Shown here piece by piece: positions 1 through 12,800 of a stretch of 64,000 nucleotides of DNA. The notes beneath the pieces are model-generated. The model searched no databases. It was not told the origin of the DNA and worked only from the letters and a program-made list of their open reading frames with translations. Positions within the stretch are counted from its first letter, which is position 1; every line of letters starts with the position of its first letter. The translations under genes were made by a program, and so were the position numbers. The stretch spans positions 201,043-265,042 of the forward strand of contig SSNP01000039.1 in the NCBI GenBank assembly GCA_006937955.1, read 5' to 3'. This DNA comes from Pachypanchax playfairii (lineage: Eukaryota; Chordata; Actinopteri; Cyprinodontiformes; Aplocheilidae).

Positions 1-344
1 TGCAGAAGATGGCCCATGATCATGTTACTCTTTCTGCAGTGTCTGCCGTTCTGATCAGCTGATTTAATTACATAACGTTTTATTTAATAACGTATTGTCC
101 GTCCACCGGTTTGTGTGCGTTCGGACTGTCTGCATGCTCACAGTACAGAAATGCGCTCTCGTCAAGTTTTAAGACTCCCCACCGTGAAGAAGCCCAGGGG
201 AAACCCCAGGACGTGCTGGAGTGGCCACAACCGGCTGTCCCAGTCCCAGGACTGCTGGCTGTCCTGTCCCTGCAGCTAAATATTAAAATAGGGTGAATTA
301 AATACAAAATAATGTTTAATTGCTCCTTTTTATTCTTCTTTTAA

Positions 345-455
345 TATATTATAGATCACATCGGGACTCGGTATCGGCAGATACTCAAAATCAAATGACT
401 CAAACTCGGACTCGAGGGCAAAAAATCTTGATCGGGACATCCCTAACAGATATAT
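345..455. mobile_element. hAT-like repeat end
   Basis: The stretch carries the CGGTATCGGC motif and GATACTC, and ends CGGGACATCCCTA. The same vocabulary (GGTATCGG, GAGTACTC, CATCCCTA) is seen in the hAT-like element at 8576-9707. I read it as one end of a related non-autonomous element in an MMUT intron. The other end was not found. Confidence 0.4.
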
Positions 456-615
456 TCGTGCATTTTGCTTTGTTGATCAGTTTAAACTCTAACTGAATTA
501 TTTAAGTTATTAAGAATTTCACAACATAACAAGAAGACACTAATTTCAACTCAATGTTTAGAACATTTCGGTGTGAGCTACTATTATAAACATCAAAACT
601 AGAAATTTTTAATAC

Positions 616-3600
616 CTTGGGGCAAATTCATCGATGGTTAGTCCTGCTTTCAGACCCGTCCTGCAGTATTCCAGGCCATTAGCTATGGTGTAAGCTACCT
701 CTAAGATAGCATCGGCACCAGCTTCCTGAAGATGGTAGCCACTGATGGATATGGAGTTAAACTTAGGCATGTTCTGGGAACATAGCCAAGAGGGAACGTT
801 AATTAAATGATCACAGAGAGATTCTAATTAAAAACATGGTTCCAATTAATGATAACTTGGTTTATTTGAGTTACATACCTTAGAGGTGTAAGCAAAAATG
901 TCAGCAATGGCGTGCATGGACGGCTCCGGTGGAAAAATATAGGTGTTCCGTACCATAAACTCTTTTAAGATATCATTCTGAATTGTTCCTGTTAGTTTTT
1001 CTTTAGGCACACCCTGCTCCTCTCCGGTCACGATAAACATGGCCAGCACGGGGATGACGGCTCCATTCATAGTCATTGACACAGACATCTTCTCCAAGGG
1101 GATCCCATCAAAAAGCATCTTCATGTCCTCCACCGTGTCTATGGCAACGCCAGCCATGCCGACGTCCCCGTGGACTCTGGGATTGTCTGAGTCATAACCG
1201 CGGTGCGTCGGGAGGTCGAAAGCCACAGAAAGACCCTGCTGACCAGCTGAAATGGAAAAAGGGGGCAGATTAGATTCATCAAGATAGGCCCGAACAATTC
1301 AATCAAGCGTCCTGTCAGTGTTGTTCGTCCATCTTTTTTCTCTTTATATCCAAATGTTCTGGTGTCAACTTTATAAACTGTAAGATACATTTCCATGTAT
1401 GAGTCTGTATACCAGAGATGTGGGCTGGTCCAGCCTGTATAACTGCACACGATCACTGAATCACATGACCTTTTTTTTTAATGTTTTCATCTGGGTTTGT
1501 TTGTTTGTCTGTCTGTTAGCAGGATAACTCAAAAACTTATGGATGGATTTTGATGAAATTTTCAGGAAAGGTCAGAAATGACCCAAGGAACAAACAATTA
1601 AACTTTGGGGGTGATCTGGATTACCGTCTGGATCCAGGAATTTTTTCAAGGATAGGGACATAGTACTTTCTACAATATGTCCACTTGGCGGAGGTCTGCG
1701 CTCTCTGAGTGCTTTTCTAGTTTAGGAATTAAATATCTTAATATTTGAAAATCCAGCTCCAGTCTGACTGATTGATGGTGGTTCAGAGTCAGAAACAACT
1801 GACCTTACTGCTCAGGGATCTAATGTATCACAGCAGCTTCACACAAGCAGTTTGGCATGTACATCCCACGTGCACTCGCTAGCCACTTCATTAGTTACAT
1901 CTTCACTTCCTCGTTAATACAAATCAGGCAGCAGGTCAAATCATTTAGGCATCTAGATGTGATGAAGGCCACTTGAAGAGGACGTGATGGTCTCGTTTTT
2001 ATCGTTGATGAGAAAATATTTAAACGTTCAGCGAGCAGCAGAGTGTGGATGGAAATGCCTTGTTCATGTCAAGCGTTTCGGAGGAGAACGGCCAAACTGG
2101 TCTACAGAATCCTATCTGTGAACACATCAAACCTTGAACAGGAGAGTTACAAAACACACCAAGCGCCACGTCTTTCAGCAAAGAAGAAGAAATCGAGGCA
2201 ACAACTCACACAGGATTGGACAATAACAGACAAAATGTTGCCTGAACTGATAAGTCTTAATTTCAGGTGCAAATATATGATCCAACTGAGCACCTTTGAA
2301 AAGTGGAACAAGAGATTAAATATAACAGACTTTTCATAAACACTATGTTTTGAGAAAATGTGAAAGTAGTTGGAACAGTAGTGCATTTTAGTAACGTCTA
2401 TCACTTATTGCCTACACACTGAAACTCATGTCAAACACATAGTGGAGGTGACGTGAGGTCAGCAAATGTCTTAACAGCACATTGTGCGAGCAACTGCTTC
2501 CTTGTTGAAAAATCGGGGAGCTTTTTCAACTCTCAATGGCAGCTGATTGCGGTCAATTGCTTGTGACATGTGGGATGGAGGTTCTAATCTGGCAACGAGG
2601 GAGTCAAAATGAAAAGTCCCTTTCTGTTAGAAGGCAGAGCTCATTGGTACATGGTGTCTAAACAAGTTTCTACGCCACATCGTTAACAGCTGGATTCTCA
2701 AGAATATTGTCACAACATTTCCACTGCATCAGATACCTTTTTATCCTGATTCTAATCAATATGTGGTTCAGATTAGAGAGTGAGTTACTGGTTATTGCTC
2801 ATATTTGCGTGTCTCCTGTGTTTTGACGTGTTATACCTGCATTGATTTGGGTTGTATTTGACCAGCCAATAGTATATAGGTTTTTGTATTTCAGTCAGAT
2901 GCTGCCATCTTCTGTCATATCCTTTATCAACACTACTGAAGCAGATGTGATGCATGTCCATGTCATCATGCGTGTTTTAAAGATCATAGTTGTTGCTTTG
3001 GATCAGTTCTTTTCAAACATTTATTTAAAAATGTTCAGACTTCTTATGATTTAAATCCTTCAAACAGTTTCAAACCTGCTCAGACTCTTTTCTTCATCTG
3101 TCCTTTTACCCGCTTGGAGCTGCTTTCTATTCCAGCGGTTGCTGGGCGAGAGGCGGGGTTACACCTGGACAGGCCACCAGTCCATCACAGGGCCACATAG
3201 GGACAGACAATCATTGACACACTCAAGTTTGGTGGCGATAAACGTCACACATTGTAACCACAGGCGAGACTGCCAGGCGCCACCAGACACTGACCATCAC
3301 CAAACAGGCAGGATGGATGAAGTGTCTTGCCCAAATCACATAACGGCAAAGCGATCTTTTCTGAACGGAGTGGGAATTCGCACCGATAACCCTTCAGTTA
3401 CCAGACAACCTGCTCTACCACCTGAGCTACAGCTGCCCAATAATTCCAGAAGAAAACCCGCACATGCACAGGGAGAACGTGCAAACTCCATGCAGTAAGG
3501 TCCTGGTCTAATTTCAAATCCAGGACCTTCTCACTGCAACGTAACAGTGCTACCAACTGCACCACCGTGCAGCCTTATAACAGGAATGTTATTGGAAAAA

Positions 3601-4138
3601 AATAATTCTTAAAAAAATTTAGTCTGAATATTTACAGGTGAAAATTGATAATCCAAACTGCATCAACTGAAAAAAGGAACCATGAAAACCTGAAGTGCTC
3701 CATCTTGTGTTTCATCAGCAAACAATGAAACAAATAAATACCTTTAATGTTATCTTTATAGAACTTGTTGCTCTCCTCCACAGTGCTAAAGCCAGCATAC
3801 TGTCTGATTGTCCAGGGTCTGTAGGTATACATGGTGGGATAGGGCCCTCTAGTGTAAGGAAACACTCCAGGCAATTCATCAGCACATCTTTCAGAGTCTG
3901 CTTTGGTGTACACGGGCTTGATGTTGATTCCCTCAGGTGTGTGCCAGATGAGATCTTCTGGGTTCTTTCCTTTCAGCTGCTTCTTGGCCAGGCATGCCCA
4001 GTCTGTGTGCAGCTCCACATGCTCAGAACATGACACTGAAGCATGAATCTGAGAGCAGCGGGTGTAGAACAAGGAGCCTGACGCTCGGACCAGGCGGCGG
4101 GCAGCAAGTGCTGCACATGCCCTGCGTGCTGTCAGCAT
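616..4138 (-). CDS. mmut: Methylmalonyl-CoA mutase, mitochondrial (5' part; gene continues past the left edge)
   Basis: Adenosylcobalamin enzyme of the mitochondrial matrix that isomerises methylmalonyl-CoA to succinyl-CoA in propionate breakdown. Coding exons seen are 4138-3742, 1246-879 and 773-616, giving 307 residues of about 750; splice sites and phases agree. Residues 1-35 are Arg/Ala-rich without acidic residues, as expected for a matrix-targeting peptide. The barrel follows: TYRPWTIRQYAGFST near 106-120 carries the substrate-contacting Tyr, GTIQND the conserved Gln, and SISGYHLQEAG the Tyr-His pair that lies against the cofactor and substrate. The cobalamin-binding C-terminus lies outside the window. 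The start is the first long-frame ATG in an exon whose acceptor lies just upstream (exon begins near 4165), so exon 1 is probably non-coding. The match to human MMUT is very close; I compared from memory. Confidence 0.95.
1490..1730. repeat. Dispersed repeat in MMUT intron
   Basis: The block begins with a TTTG/TCTG run and continues with GTTAGCAGGATAACTC, CAAAAACTTATGGATGG and, at the far end, GGCGGAGGTCTGCGCTCT. I recognise this order of motifs as a widespread fish and marine-animal interspersed repeat. Its class is unknown to me. Confidence 0.45.
3080..3575. repeat. Dispersed fish repeat (GAGAGGCGGGGTTACACCTGG family)
   Basis: The most complete copy here of a family marked in order by GAGGCGGGGTTACACCTGG, CCATCACAGGGCCACA, GGAGAACGTGCAAACTCC and a tail ending in ACCACCGTGCAGCC. 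Other fragments lie at 10865-10945 (inverted), 30505-30550, 37140-37400 and 39955-40190. It is very common in teleost genomes and probably a retroposon tail. It sits in the MMUT intron between coding exons 1 and 2. Confidence 0.6.
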
Positions 4139-4144
4139 GTTTAG

Positions 4145-4156
4145 TCACACACACAT
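4145..4156 (-). promoter_or_regulatory. Four-codon upstream ORF before the MMUT start
   Basis: In the leader part of the exon that carries the MMUT start, an ATG opens a frame of three codons plus TGA. It ends six bases before the MMUT ATG. It could lower initiation at the main start if the transcript includes it. This is inference from position only. Confidence 0.4.
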
Positions 4157-4165
4157 GGATCACCT

Positions 4166-6090
4166 GTCAGAAGGATAAAAGGTGGTGAAATACATGAGTC
4201 AAGATCACGTTAGATATAAACAACAGTTCCCATCATTAACTGAGTGAAACTACTTCAGACCACGTTTCTATCACTTATATGTTTAACATGCTAAAAGGGA
4301 TGGAGAAACGATGCTGAGAGTGAATACAATGCAGTAATTATATATATATCACTCTGAATATAATCTATCTCACTGCGTTAGTCTCAGGTAAAGTTTGAAA
4401 CAACGCTTGCTAGTCTCCATTTGTGGCTTCACAAGCTAAACACACAAAGCAAAAAATATACAAACTTCATAAATACCAGACATTGCTTATTAAATCTTGC
4501 TGTTAAAGGTGACAAAGCGACACTTGAAACGAGAGGAAAACTTAATCGTTTCTTATAAAAAGAGAAACTACTAGCGTGTGGCTAACTGCTAAACCCTCGT
4601 TAAAAGGCTGGATTAATCAGTATTATATGTAACAGCAAAAACACGTCACTAAATTGAACCTTTTTTGTCCTTTGGTTACACAAAACATCACATTTTATCA
4701 GACATTTTATGATACATTTCTGACCTTGTAGTTTGTTTTGTTTGTTGTGGTCGTTCACGTTGCTAAAAGGCGTGTGTTTTCCTGACCAATCAAATTCAAC
4801 CACACTGACAGTCAACCAATCATATCCCAGTATTGTCAAGTTTGACCTTTAACACCGGAAGTTAACGTTGTAACGCAAATATTTTCAACAAGAGTAAGTA
4901 AAACAGTAAATTCTACATATTAAATCAGTATTAGTGTAAAAAAGTTTATTTTTTTATTTATTTTCTTTAAAGTTTCTATAAACACATTATTTCAATTAGA
5001 CTCTGAATATCAGACATAAAAAACATGTTTTATGTGTTTATGTATATGCCTTCAAAAATGGAACACATCTTTTGTCTTTTATAGAGAAAATTGCATTAAT
5101 TGATCTCAAAAGATAAAGATGCAACATCTTGGTCCCATAACTTTCAAACTTTATTTGACATAGTTTTTCTGATTGGAGAAGTTTCTTCAAATTCAAACTT
5201 ACTTTGTTAATTCCTGAGATGTTGTAGTAATTCAGTGTTTCTTCAGAGATTCATTCTAGAGGGTTCTAGACAGTAAGGATCTTCTGTGGTGGTCTGTGTT
5301 AGATCTGAAGGAGCTTCTGACTGAAGACACTGTTGTTACAGTGTTGTCTTTATATCACCTGCTCTGATGCTCCTCCCCCAACAGGTGACTGCAGATGTAT
5401 CACATTTATCAGTATAACTGATGGAAGAAGGTTCCTCTTTCTCTCTCTTTGCCTCAATCCTGATCTGCATCCACATCTTCTTTTTTACTCATCACAGAGG
5501 TCTGATTTTAATATTCTTGTAAAAAAGTCTCTTAAACATCATAACAAGTGGAAAAAAGGGACAAATTAAGTTTAAAAATCCATCAATCTGCACAGAATTC
5601 AAACTAAAATAAAAATAATTCAAAAAGAGTAACGTTTACAAAAATAAAACAAGCAAGAAACAAATCAAAGAAGATAAAAACGTCTAGTAAAATCACAGAG
5701 CAGCTCCAACAAGCTGCCACCATGTCCATTCTAGAATTCATATTCCATTTTGGACACATTTCTGTTTTCTGAACCATGGAAACTCTTTAAAAAAATTACT
5801 GTAAAAAACCCCAAAACTCTAATTTCAAAACACAAATCCAGGTTCTTTTCACCCCCATAAACATGACATCACTACAGAATTCAGGTTGTCCCTTTCACTG
5901 TGCATTCAGAATGTATACATGATCAAGCGATAGAAACTTATGTCCAATACAGAGGACTAAAGACATACTGGGTCACAGGAGGAGAGTATACTGGGATTAT
6001 TTGTCCTTTCAGTTCTCCACTAGGTGGTGATGATGTTGAGGAACATTAACGATCCATAAAGAATCACAGGATGCAGGAATCTCAACACAG
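4166..6090. other. Intergenic stretch between MMUT and FKBP1B
   Basis: AT-rich DNA. It should hold the non-coding first exon and promoter of MMUT in its left part. No protein-like frame, RNA gene or clear repeat was recognised between about 4870 and 6090. The FKBP1B poly(A) signal lies just beyond. Confidence 0.5.
4786..4861. promoter_or_regulatory. Probable MMUT promoter: two CCAAT boxes and an ETS site
   Basis: CCAAT occurs at 4786-4790 and 4816-4820, and an ETS/GABP-type site ACCGGAAGT at 4853-4861. ETS sites of this form are common in promoters of mitochondrial housekeeping genes. The cluster lies about 650-720 bases upstream of the MMUT start codon, which is compatible with a non-coding first exon. 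No transcription start was located. Confidence 0.4.
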
Positions 6091-6101
6091 TACATGCCAT
6101 T

Positions 6102-6107
6102 TTTATT
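6102..6107 (-). other. Candidate FKBP1B poly(A) signal
   Basis: AATAAA on the minus strand, about 790 bases after the FKBP1B stop. No nearer perfect signal was noticed, so the 3' UTR probably runs from 6899 to about 6085 and includes the GT-tract repeat. Confidence 0.45.
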
Positions 6108-6312
6108 CAAGAGTTGGTCAGTAAACTGTTGCAGTAGTAACGGCTCTTCAAGAGTGCTGTACAGTATTGGGTTAAATTTCAAAGGATAGACTTCCAGTAA
6201 ATGTGCATATAGGTTTTAAAATAAACCAAACAGCAACATGGTTTTAGACTATTCAGCAGGACAAGTCTGTATCCAAGTGGTGGTGCTGACAGTGGTACAT
6301 AATGCCCTGTAC

Positions 6313-6633
6313 TGTGTGTGTATGTGTGTGTGTGTGTGTGTGTGGGTTTGTATTTCTGACCTCCTGAGGACCCGTTTCCTGACTTTTACTATCTTTCTGG
6401 GGTCCGAGGGTTCTTGTGGGGACCGAAGCCTGGTCCCCATGAGGGGGACTCCCCTTTTTAGGGTTAGGGGTTAGGTTTATAGGTATGGTGTGAATAGAGT
6501 TTTAGTTAGTCTTAGGGTTAGTTATAGATCAGTAATGGTTAAGGTTAGGAAAAGGGTTTGGGTTAGGTATAAATCTAGTTACTAAAATCAATGGAAGTCA
6601 ATGGACGGTCCCCATAAGGATAACAAAACACAC

Positions 6634-6673
<40 letters not shown>
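6313..6673. repeat. Repeat bounded by two (TG)n microsatellites, with GGGTTAGG-rich core
   Basis: TG tracts occupy about 6313-6344 and 6635-6673. Between them is a segment with repeated TTAGGGTTAG-like words, TCAATGGAAGTCAATGG and GGTCCCCAT. I have seen this arrangement as an interspersed repeat in fish but cannot name the family. It lies in the probable FKBP1B 3' UTR. Confidence 0.5.
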
Positions 6674-6677
<4 letters not shown>

Positions 6678-6899
6678 CTCTTGCAGGATGTGAATATCAT
6701 CAAGAAGAAACTATGATGACAGGATCGCAATAAAGCAGCAGAAGTTACATTTAAATACTGAACTGAACAAGACTGTAGAAATCAAAACAAAAAAAAAGAG
6801 CAAGTTGAAGGTGGAAGGAAGCAACCAGGTATGGTCTCCGTGTGGAAACAGGATGTGGAGAGTGAGGCCGCCTTCCATATTTGTGCGGTAGAGCAGGTG

Positions 6900-9800
6900 T
6901 CACTCCAGTTTCAGCAGCTCCACGTCAAAAATAAGCGTGGCGTTTGGCGGGATGACCCCAGGGTGGCCTGTTGCTCCATAAGCCATGTCTGGTGTGCAGG
7001 TAATTTTAGCCCTCTGACCGAGACTCATCTGAGAAACAAAACATCATGAATTCTAATGATTTCTGTCAACTTACACACCAAAAACCAAGACCGACTCTTA
7101 AAAATCAACATTACTTCTACTAAAGAAAAAAGTAAACCAAAAGTAAAAACACAGAAAGTGCAAGTTAAAATTCTAAATATAGGCTTAATAAATAAACATT
7201 AAGTTGTGTAAAAACAAGCAGCTTTAACAGGAGCATCACAAATAGAAATGAAAATAATCATCTTTTAGGTTAAAATAAAATGAATAAAATAAAGATGGCA
7301 TGTGATTGGATCACATTTCCCTCCCACCTGTGCTACTCCTTCGTCCCAGCCTTTAATAACCTCACTCCGTCCAATCTTAAACTTGAAGGGCTTGTTCCGG
7401 TCTCGGGAGGAGTCAAATTTTTTCCCGTTCTGTAGCATTCCTGCAAAAAAAAAAAAAAGCATAAAAACAAAGCTTTAACAATATTATGAGATGAGGAAAC
7501 TATAATGACTATGTGCACAGCTGCTTTGGATAAAAGCTCACTTTCTGATGGTGGTTCTGGTCTCAACTGTTTCCATAAGACAGACAAAGGCAGTGTGAAT
7601 GAAGCAGCACTGACCTAGTTTGGTGGATTATTTTAAGTTATCAAGGCCATTACTTGCATGTATGTAGACCACAGGGGGAGAACGTGAACAGAGGCAGAAC
7701 CGGATTCTATTCCACCAGAACTTTGATCACTTATTCAGGCTTGATAACATATTAAACACACAGAAAGGCAGGAAAACGCTTCATTAACAACTCGAGGGAA
7801 TCTCAGTTCCTATTTAAAGCAAGAAAAGTAATTAAGTCCTTAAAATTGTTTGAGTAGTGTTTGCAAACAGTTGCATGTTTATCATGTTGCACAGGGACTT
7901 TTAGCCCAGGTATCATGTTTTTAAGTGGGGCATATCTTATTAAAGAGATCCACAAGACACAGGATTTATTTTTTTTACGTGTTTTTTTTAAAGTCTCTGA
8001 CACTGATGAATCAATGGATGGTGTCGTGTCTGAACATTCCAGACAACTTGGCAAAGGAGCACATTTAAATTGTGTCTTTAAGCACTTTTAGATACTGGCA
8101 GTCAGACTTAAAGACACGTCATTTTGTTTTGATTTGAAAATACCAGATGACTCAGTTTAAAAGACATGAAAGTAATTCAGCACCTACAAGGTGATTGTAA
8201 AGCCTGCGGCACACAGGAGCCATCAGCTGAGCTAACTGTCATTCAAGGCCGTTTGCACAGCAGATAGCTCGTCGTGTGCTTGTAAATTCCACAGAGTTTT
8301 CTGCTTCACGAAGCGTTGAGGTGAAAATCAAACAGGTATGATATTTATGACCTGGAGGGGTAGAATTCTTAGCGTGTGCACTCAACATGAGCCACGAGCT
8401 GAACCATTTATTTTTTCAGATATCTAGAAATTAGTCAAGAACTGGGAGGGGAACTATACTTGTCGCATTTCATGAGGTCCAAGTAGAGAAGATACGTGCA
8501 TTATAAATGTCTTCATGTTCCAGTTGAGACGGAGACTGAAGGAGTTGAGTACCCAATGTTTCCTCTGGGGATCAACAAATACCGATACTGGTATCGGGTA
8601 TCGAGGCTGATACCATTCTAATGTACTCGTATCGGTATCAGTTAGTTAACCGATTCCATGAACCAATACTTAAAGGTACAATATGGACTAGTTTCATAAA
8701 AAGCAATCTTTTTAGCAAAATAATGCCTCCACGGGGTGTTTAGAGGGTTGTAGAAGGAAAATAAACTATTTCCTTTAAAAATTATATTTGAAGTAAAATA
8801 TTTATTCTGATGTGTATGACATTGGCATTTTGTTTACATTTACCAGCCAATAGCTGGCAGTGCTGTGGACACCATTGTGGGTTGCCTAATACGGTAAATA
8901 GCCCGGCACAGCGAGTCTGGTACTGTGGAGTCTGCAGGTCGAGCAGCTGGGAGCCTCGGGAATATATGGTAATTATTTACCTTATTTGCTTGCCATAGTA
9001 GATTCCCCGACATGTGACGAGCAGGTTCGTGGGAAAGTCTTTATTAGCAGCTCATGCTAACATGAAGCTGCAGGTGGCTGAAGTGAGGGGAACTCCAGGC
9101 TAGAGGACACACCACGGAGGATTTTTTGCTGGTTGAAAAGTGGGGCGTGCCGGATGGTGTGAGGATGACAGAAGATCTTAGGAGGGACTGCACAAAGTTT
9201 TGGTTTGCTTGAGAAGAGCCGCGGGACAACTATGAGCTCTTTGCCACGGACTGAATCGATGACTGAGCTACAAACAGGTAGGAGCTGCTTTTATCAGAGT
9301 CAGTGTGTGATCAGCGGGGCTGGAGAGCATGATTAGTGAGCTGAACTCATGATATTTTATTGTGCTGCTCGGATCGGGGATCAGAGCGGGTTTGGTGAGG
9401 AATGTTATGGTGTTCATGTTCCATATTCCAGCTTTAAAACGTAGAAACTCTGCAATAATTTCATAGAAAATTTTTATTTTTTACTTTAAATTTTGGTTTT
9501 GTGGTCATCTTTATTAATATTCTATTTCTTTACCTAGTTTACCATCATTTGTTGTAACAAGCAGAGAAGAAAATAAAACCTGACTTCTAGTTCATTGCAT
9601 TTTTTGTGTGGTAGAAATATCGGCATTGGTACTCGGTATTGGCGAGTACTCAGATCCAAGTATTGGTAACGTATCAGTTTGATAAAAGTGGTATCATTGC
9701 ATCCCTATTTTCCTTACACTTTTGAACTCAGAGATGTGATGCAGATCCAGGAATCATCCAGTCAGACATGTTGCTACAATGTTAGCTTTCACATGAAATA

Positions 9801-12800
9801 CAATGACTGTGAATCCAGACATGAATAATTCGTAATCATTTTCACAAAACTGTAGTTGGTTAGCTTTAAGCTAACCTTGTTTCATTGCACACTGGTTTTT
9901 GATCATCCTTCCTTGAATCAGCTGTCTGCCGTCCCTCTGTAATATGAACTCAGACGGTTTTTCAAGACTGATCCTGATTTCTGGCATCTCTTTATAGTAT
10001 CTTAGATTTCAAATTCTTCCTCTTGAATAAGAGAAGCTGCTGCTTCTTTGCATGCTGCCATTTTCCAACTTTAATGTCCTAAGAAAAACTTTTAATTATA
10101 TTCAGAAAAGCAAGAAAACTGTTGCCAAAGGTTATTTAAGACTACTTTTTGTGCATCACAGTTCAGTTCCTAGAAAATGGTTTGGCATAGCAAAGACATT
10201 TTCAGTGTCACACATTTTCTCCATATTTCCAACAGAAATATTCACTTCTACTCAGTGGAAAGTAAAAACAGTTTAAAATAAGCTTTTTCTGAAACATCCA
10301 CTTGCATTTTGCCCCGTGTTGATCTTTTTAATTCATCTCTCGCTTTTATAATTCAACAAGTGTGAATACTTGGCATTTAAAGTTGGTGTCAACTCAAGTT
10401 TTGGTTACAGTGTCTTCCTCCTCAAGTCATATGAATGTTGATACAGTAATGCTTCTCCACTTTCATTTGCCCTAAACTTAGAAAGTCCAGCGTTTCCGAG
10501 AACCCCAGTAGCCCATATATCAGCAGTCTGGGCCCTGTCCAATTACAGAGTCATCAGGTTCACACACCAACCCAAATACCACCTGCTGCAGGTCGTCTGA
10601 GCAGCAAATAGAAAGACAACTTCTGGCTTCAGTTTCTGCAGGTGACGTCTGCAAGCTGGAGGCCAACACTAACCGACTCCTGTTCACAAGCAGGAAGCCA
10701 GAGGGGGATTATATTGGTTTTGGCTTGACTCTTATCATTGGTCAGGGTGTCAGCCTTTGGACAAGCTGCTGATGTAAGACAGATACTGTACATCTAAAGC
10801 TAGTATCTCACTGTGACTGCTGGGAAATAGTTGGAGACATAAAATTCTGAGAATATGTGCCAATTTCCATTTGGAGTCAAAATGAGTAGGTTGTCCTGTG
10901 ATGGACGGACAACCTGTCCAGGTGTAGCCCCGCCTCTCTCTCAATGACTGCTGGAGATAGACACCACCTCCTTGAACAGGACATTTTAGAAACTCTCTTA
11001 CAAATGTTCACAATTTGTCAACAAATGTCGCCGTTCAGTGAGACACTACCTTCACCTCTGCACTTGGATGAAGGAAACTAATTGTTTCTGTTTCCTAAAG
11101 GAAACGTAAGACTGTTGCTTAATGGCAACGGCACAAAATCACTAGGAGAAAAGAAAATACCACCTTGTTGTTTTTAACAAAAACAGCTGTGGATTCTGAT
11201 ACTTGTAATTACTTATTAATTAGAACAGTTGGGCATTTACACTGTGTATAGAGAGAACTTTCAGTCTCTATTATCGACCCCCCCGCCCATGAAGTATCAT
11301 TGCTCTGTTATCACTCTTTGTAAAGCTAAGCCTGGGTGGGGTCTGCAAAAACACAGAGGCCTGTCCCTTCCTGCAGTCGGCTCCCAGACTCTCTCTCTCT
11401 CTCCTCGTGAGCAGATTTCACTTGGTAGTAGGCTGGCGGCAAGCCCTACCACACAGGGGTGGGGTTATTTTTACTTGGTTTACTGTATCCTGTGTTGCCC
11501 CTCGTCTAGAGCCAGCAGAGCAGACCCCCCCCCCCGCCCAGAGTGTGGATGAAATGAGATGTGTGTAAGCGTATCCATCTAGCAGAACTGTATGAGTTGT
11601 TTCTCAGCTGCAGGCGCACACGTCTTCATACAATCATTCTTCATTTATCTAATGGAGTAACTAGGAGATGGAGTGAACGTGATTACCAGTCGAGTTGGTG
11701 ACAGAGTTTAGAGAACATGCAAATGATCTTCCGCTGGAGAGTGAACGTTACTCTAATCATGTCAGTTGGTGTCAGAAACCGGATATGAAGTCTGATTTTA
11801 TATCTATTTGTGTGCTCAAGCACAATCGTCGTATCTTTTCCATTTTCTGCGATTCTCCTGCATGTTGAGTCTCAGATAACAAGCTGGGAAAAGCCAGTCG
11901 AGCGCATCTCAACAGCAGATGATGCTCACTTAGATCTCAAGCTGCTCTTTTGTTATTTTAAAATCCTAATCTTGGAGCTAGACACTGACATTTTGTCTTG
12001 CTTGCACTAACTGCCTGATCATATGCAGCCACTTGAGACTTAGTCAGCTATTTCCTGGTTACACATCTATCAGCTCCAGCGCGTTTAAACGTAAACTCTT
12101 AGGCACAAACATGGTAAAGAATGACGACCAGATTTAGACGTGACATCCCATCCTGTTGTGCCTCGTTACTGGAAACCAACAGAGCTGTTTTTCAGTGAAA
12201 GCCAGTGACACCAGCTCACGTTCTTTTCTTCGTGACGATCGCTTCCAGATCCGTCTTCTGTGACAATCTGACGCACAGAGAAACACGCTTGAGACAGCAG
12301 GATTGCAGCTGTTAGAGCTGCCACTCTGTGAGCACAAGCACATTTGGGAATGACAGAATCGGTAATGGGAGTGAATGAGAGTCTGGCTTCTTTGAGCTGA
12401 TATCCTCAGAGTGGCAACGACCCCTCTGCTATTTTGGACCACCATTCTAACAAGAGTCAGAGAGGGGTCACGCACATATCTCTGTGTCTGTTTGCTCTGG
12501 CATGTGTGTGTCTGCATGTTTAAAATCCCAGAGGTGAAAATTAGGATCAAAAAGGCACAGCAGCTCAAAAGAACAGGAGCGTTTGTGTCAAAGGGGAGGC
12601 GGTCTACAGAGCGGCTTCAAATCCCATCACATATTGGGAAATGTCTCTCCTTACGGTTTGAATTTGTCTTTGCTTTCTGGAAAACTAACACTGGGGTTGA
12701 GTTGAGGTTACACTCCGTGGTTCTGCATTCAGAGCCAGCTGGGTGGACTTGGACAGGCCAACGTCCAGAGCTAAACCAGGACAAAGTCTTTATGGTATTT

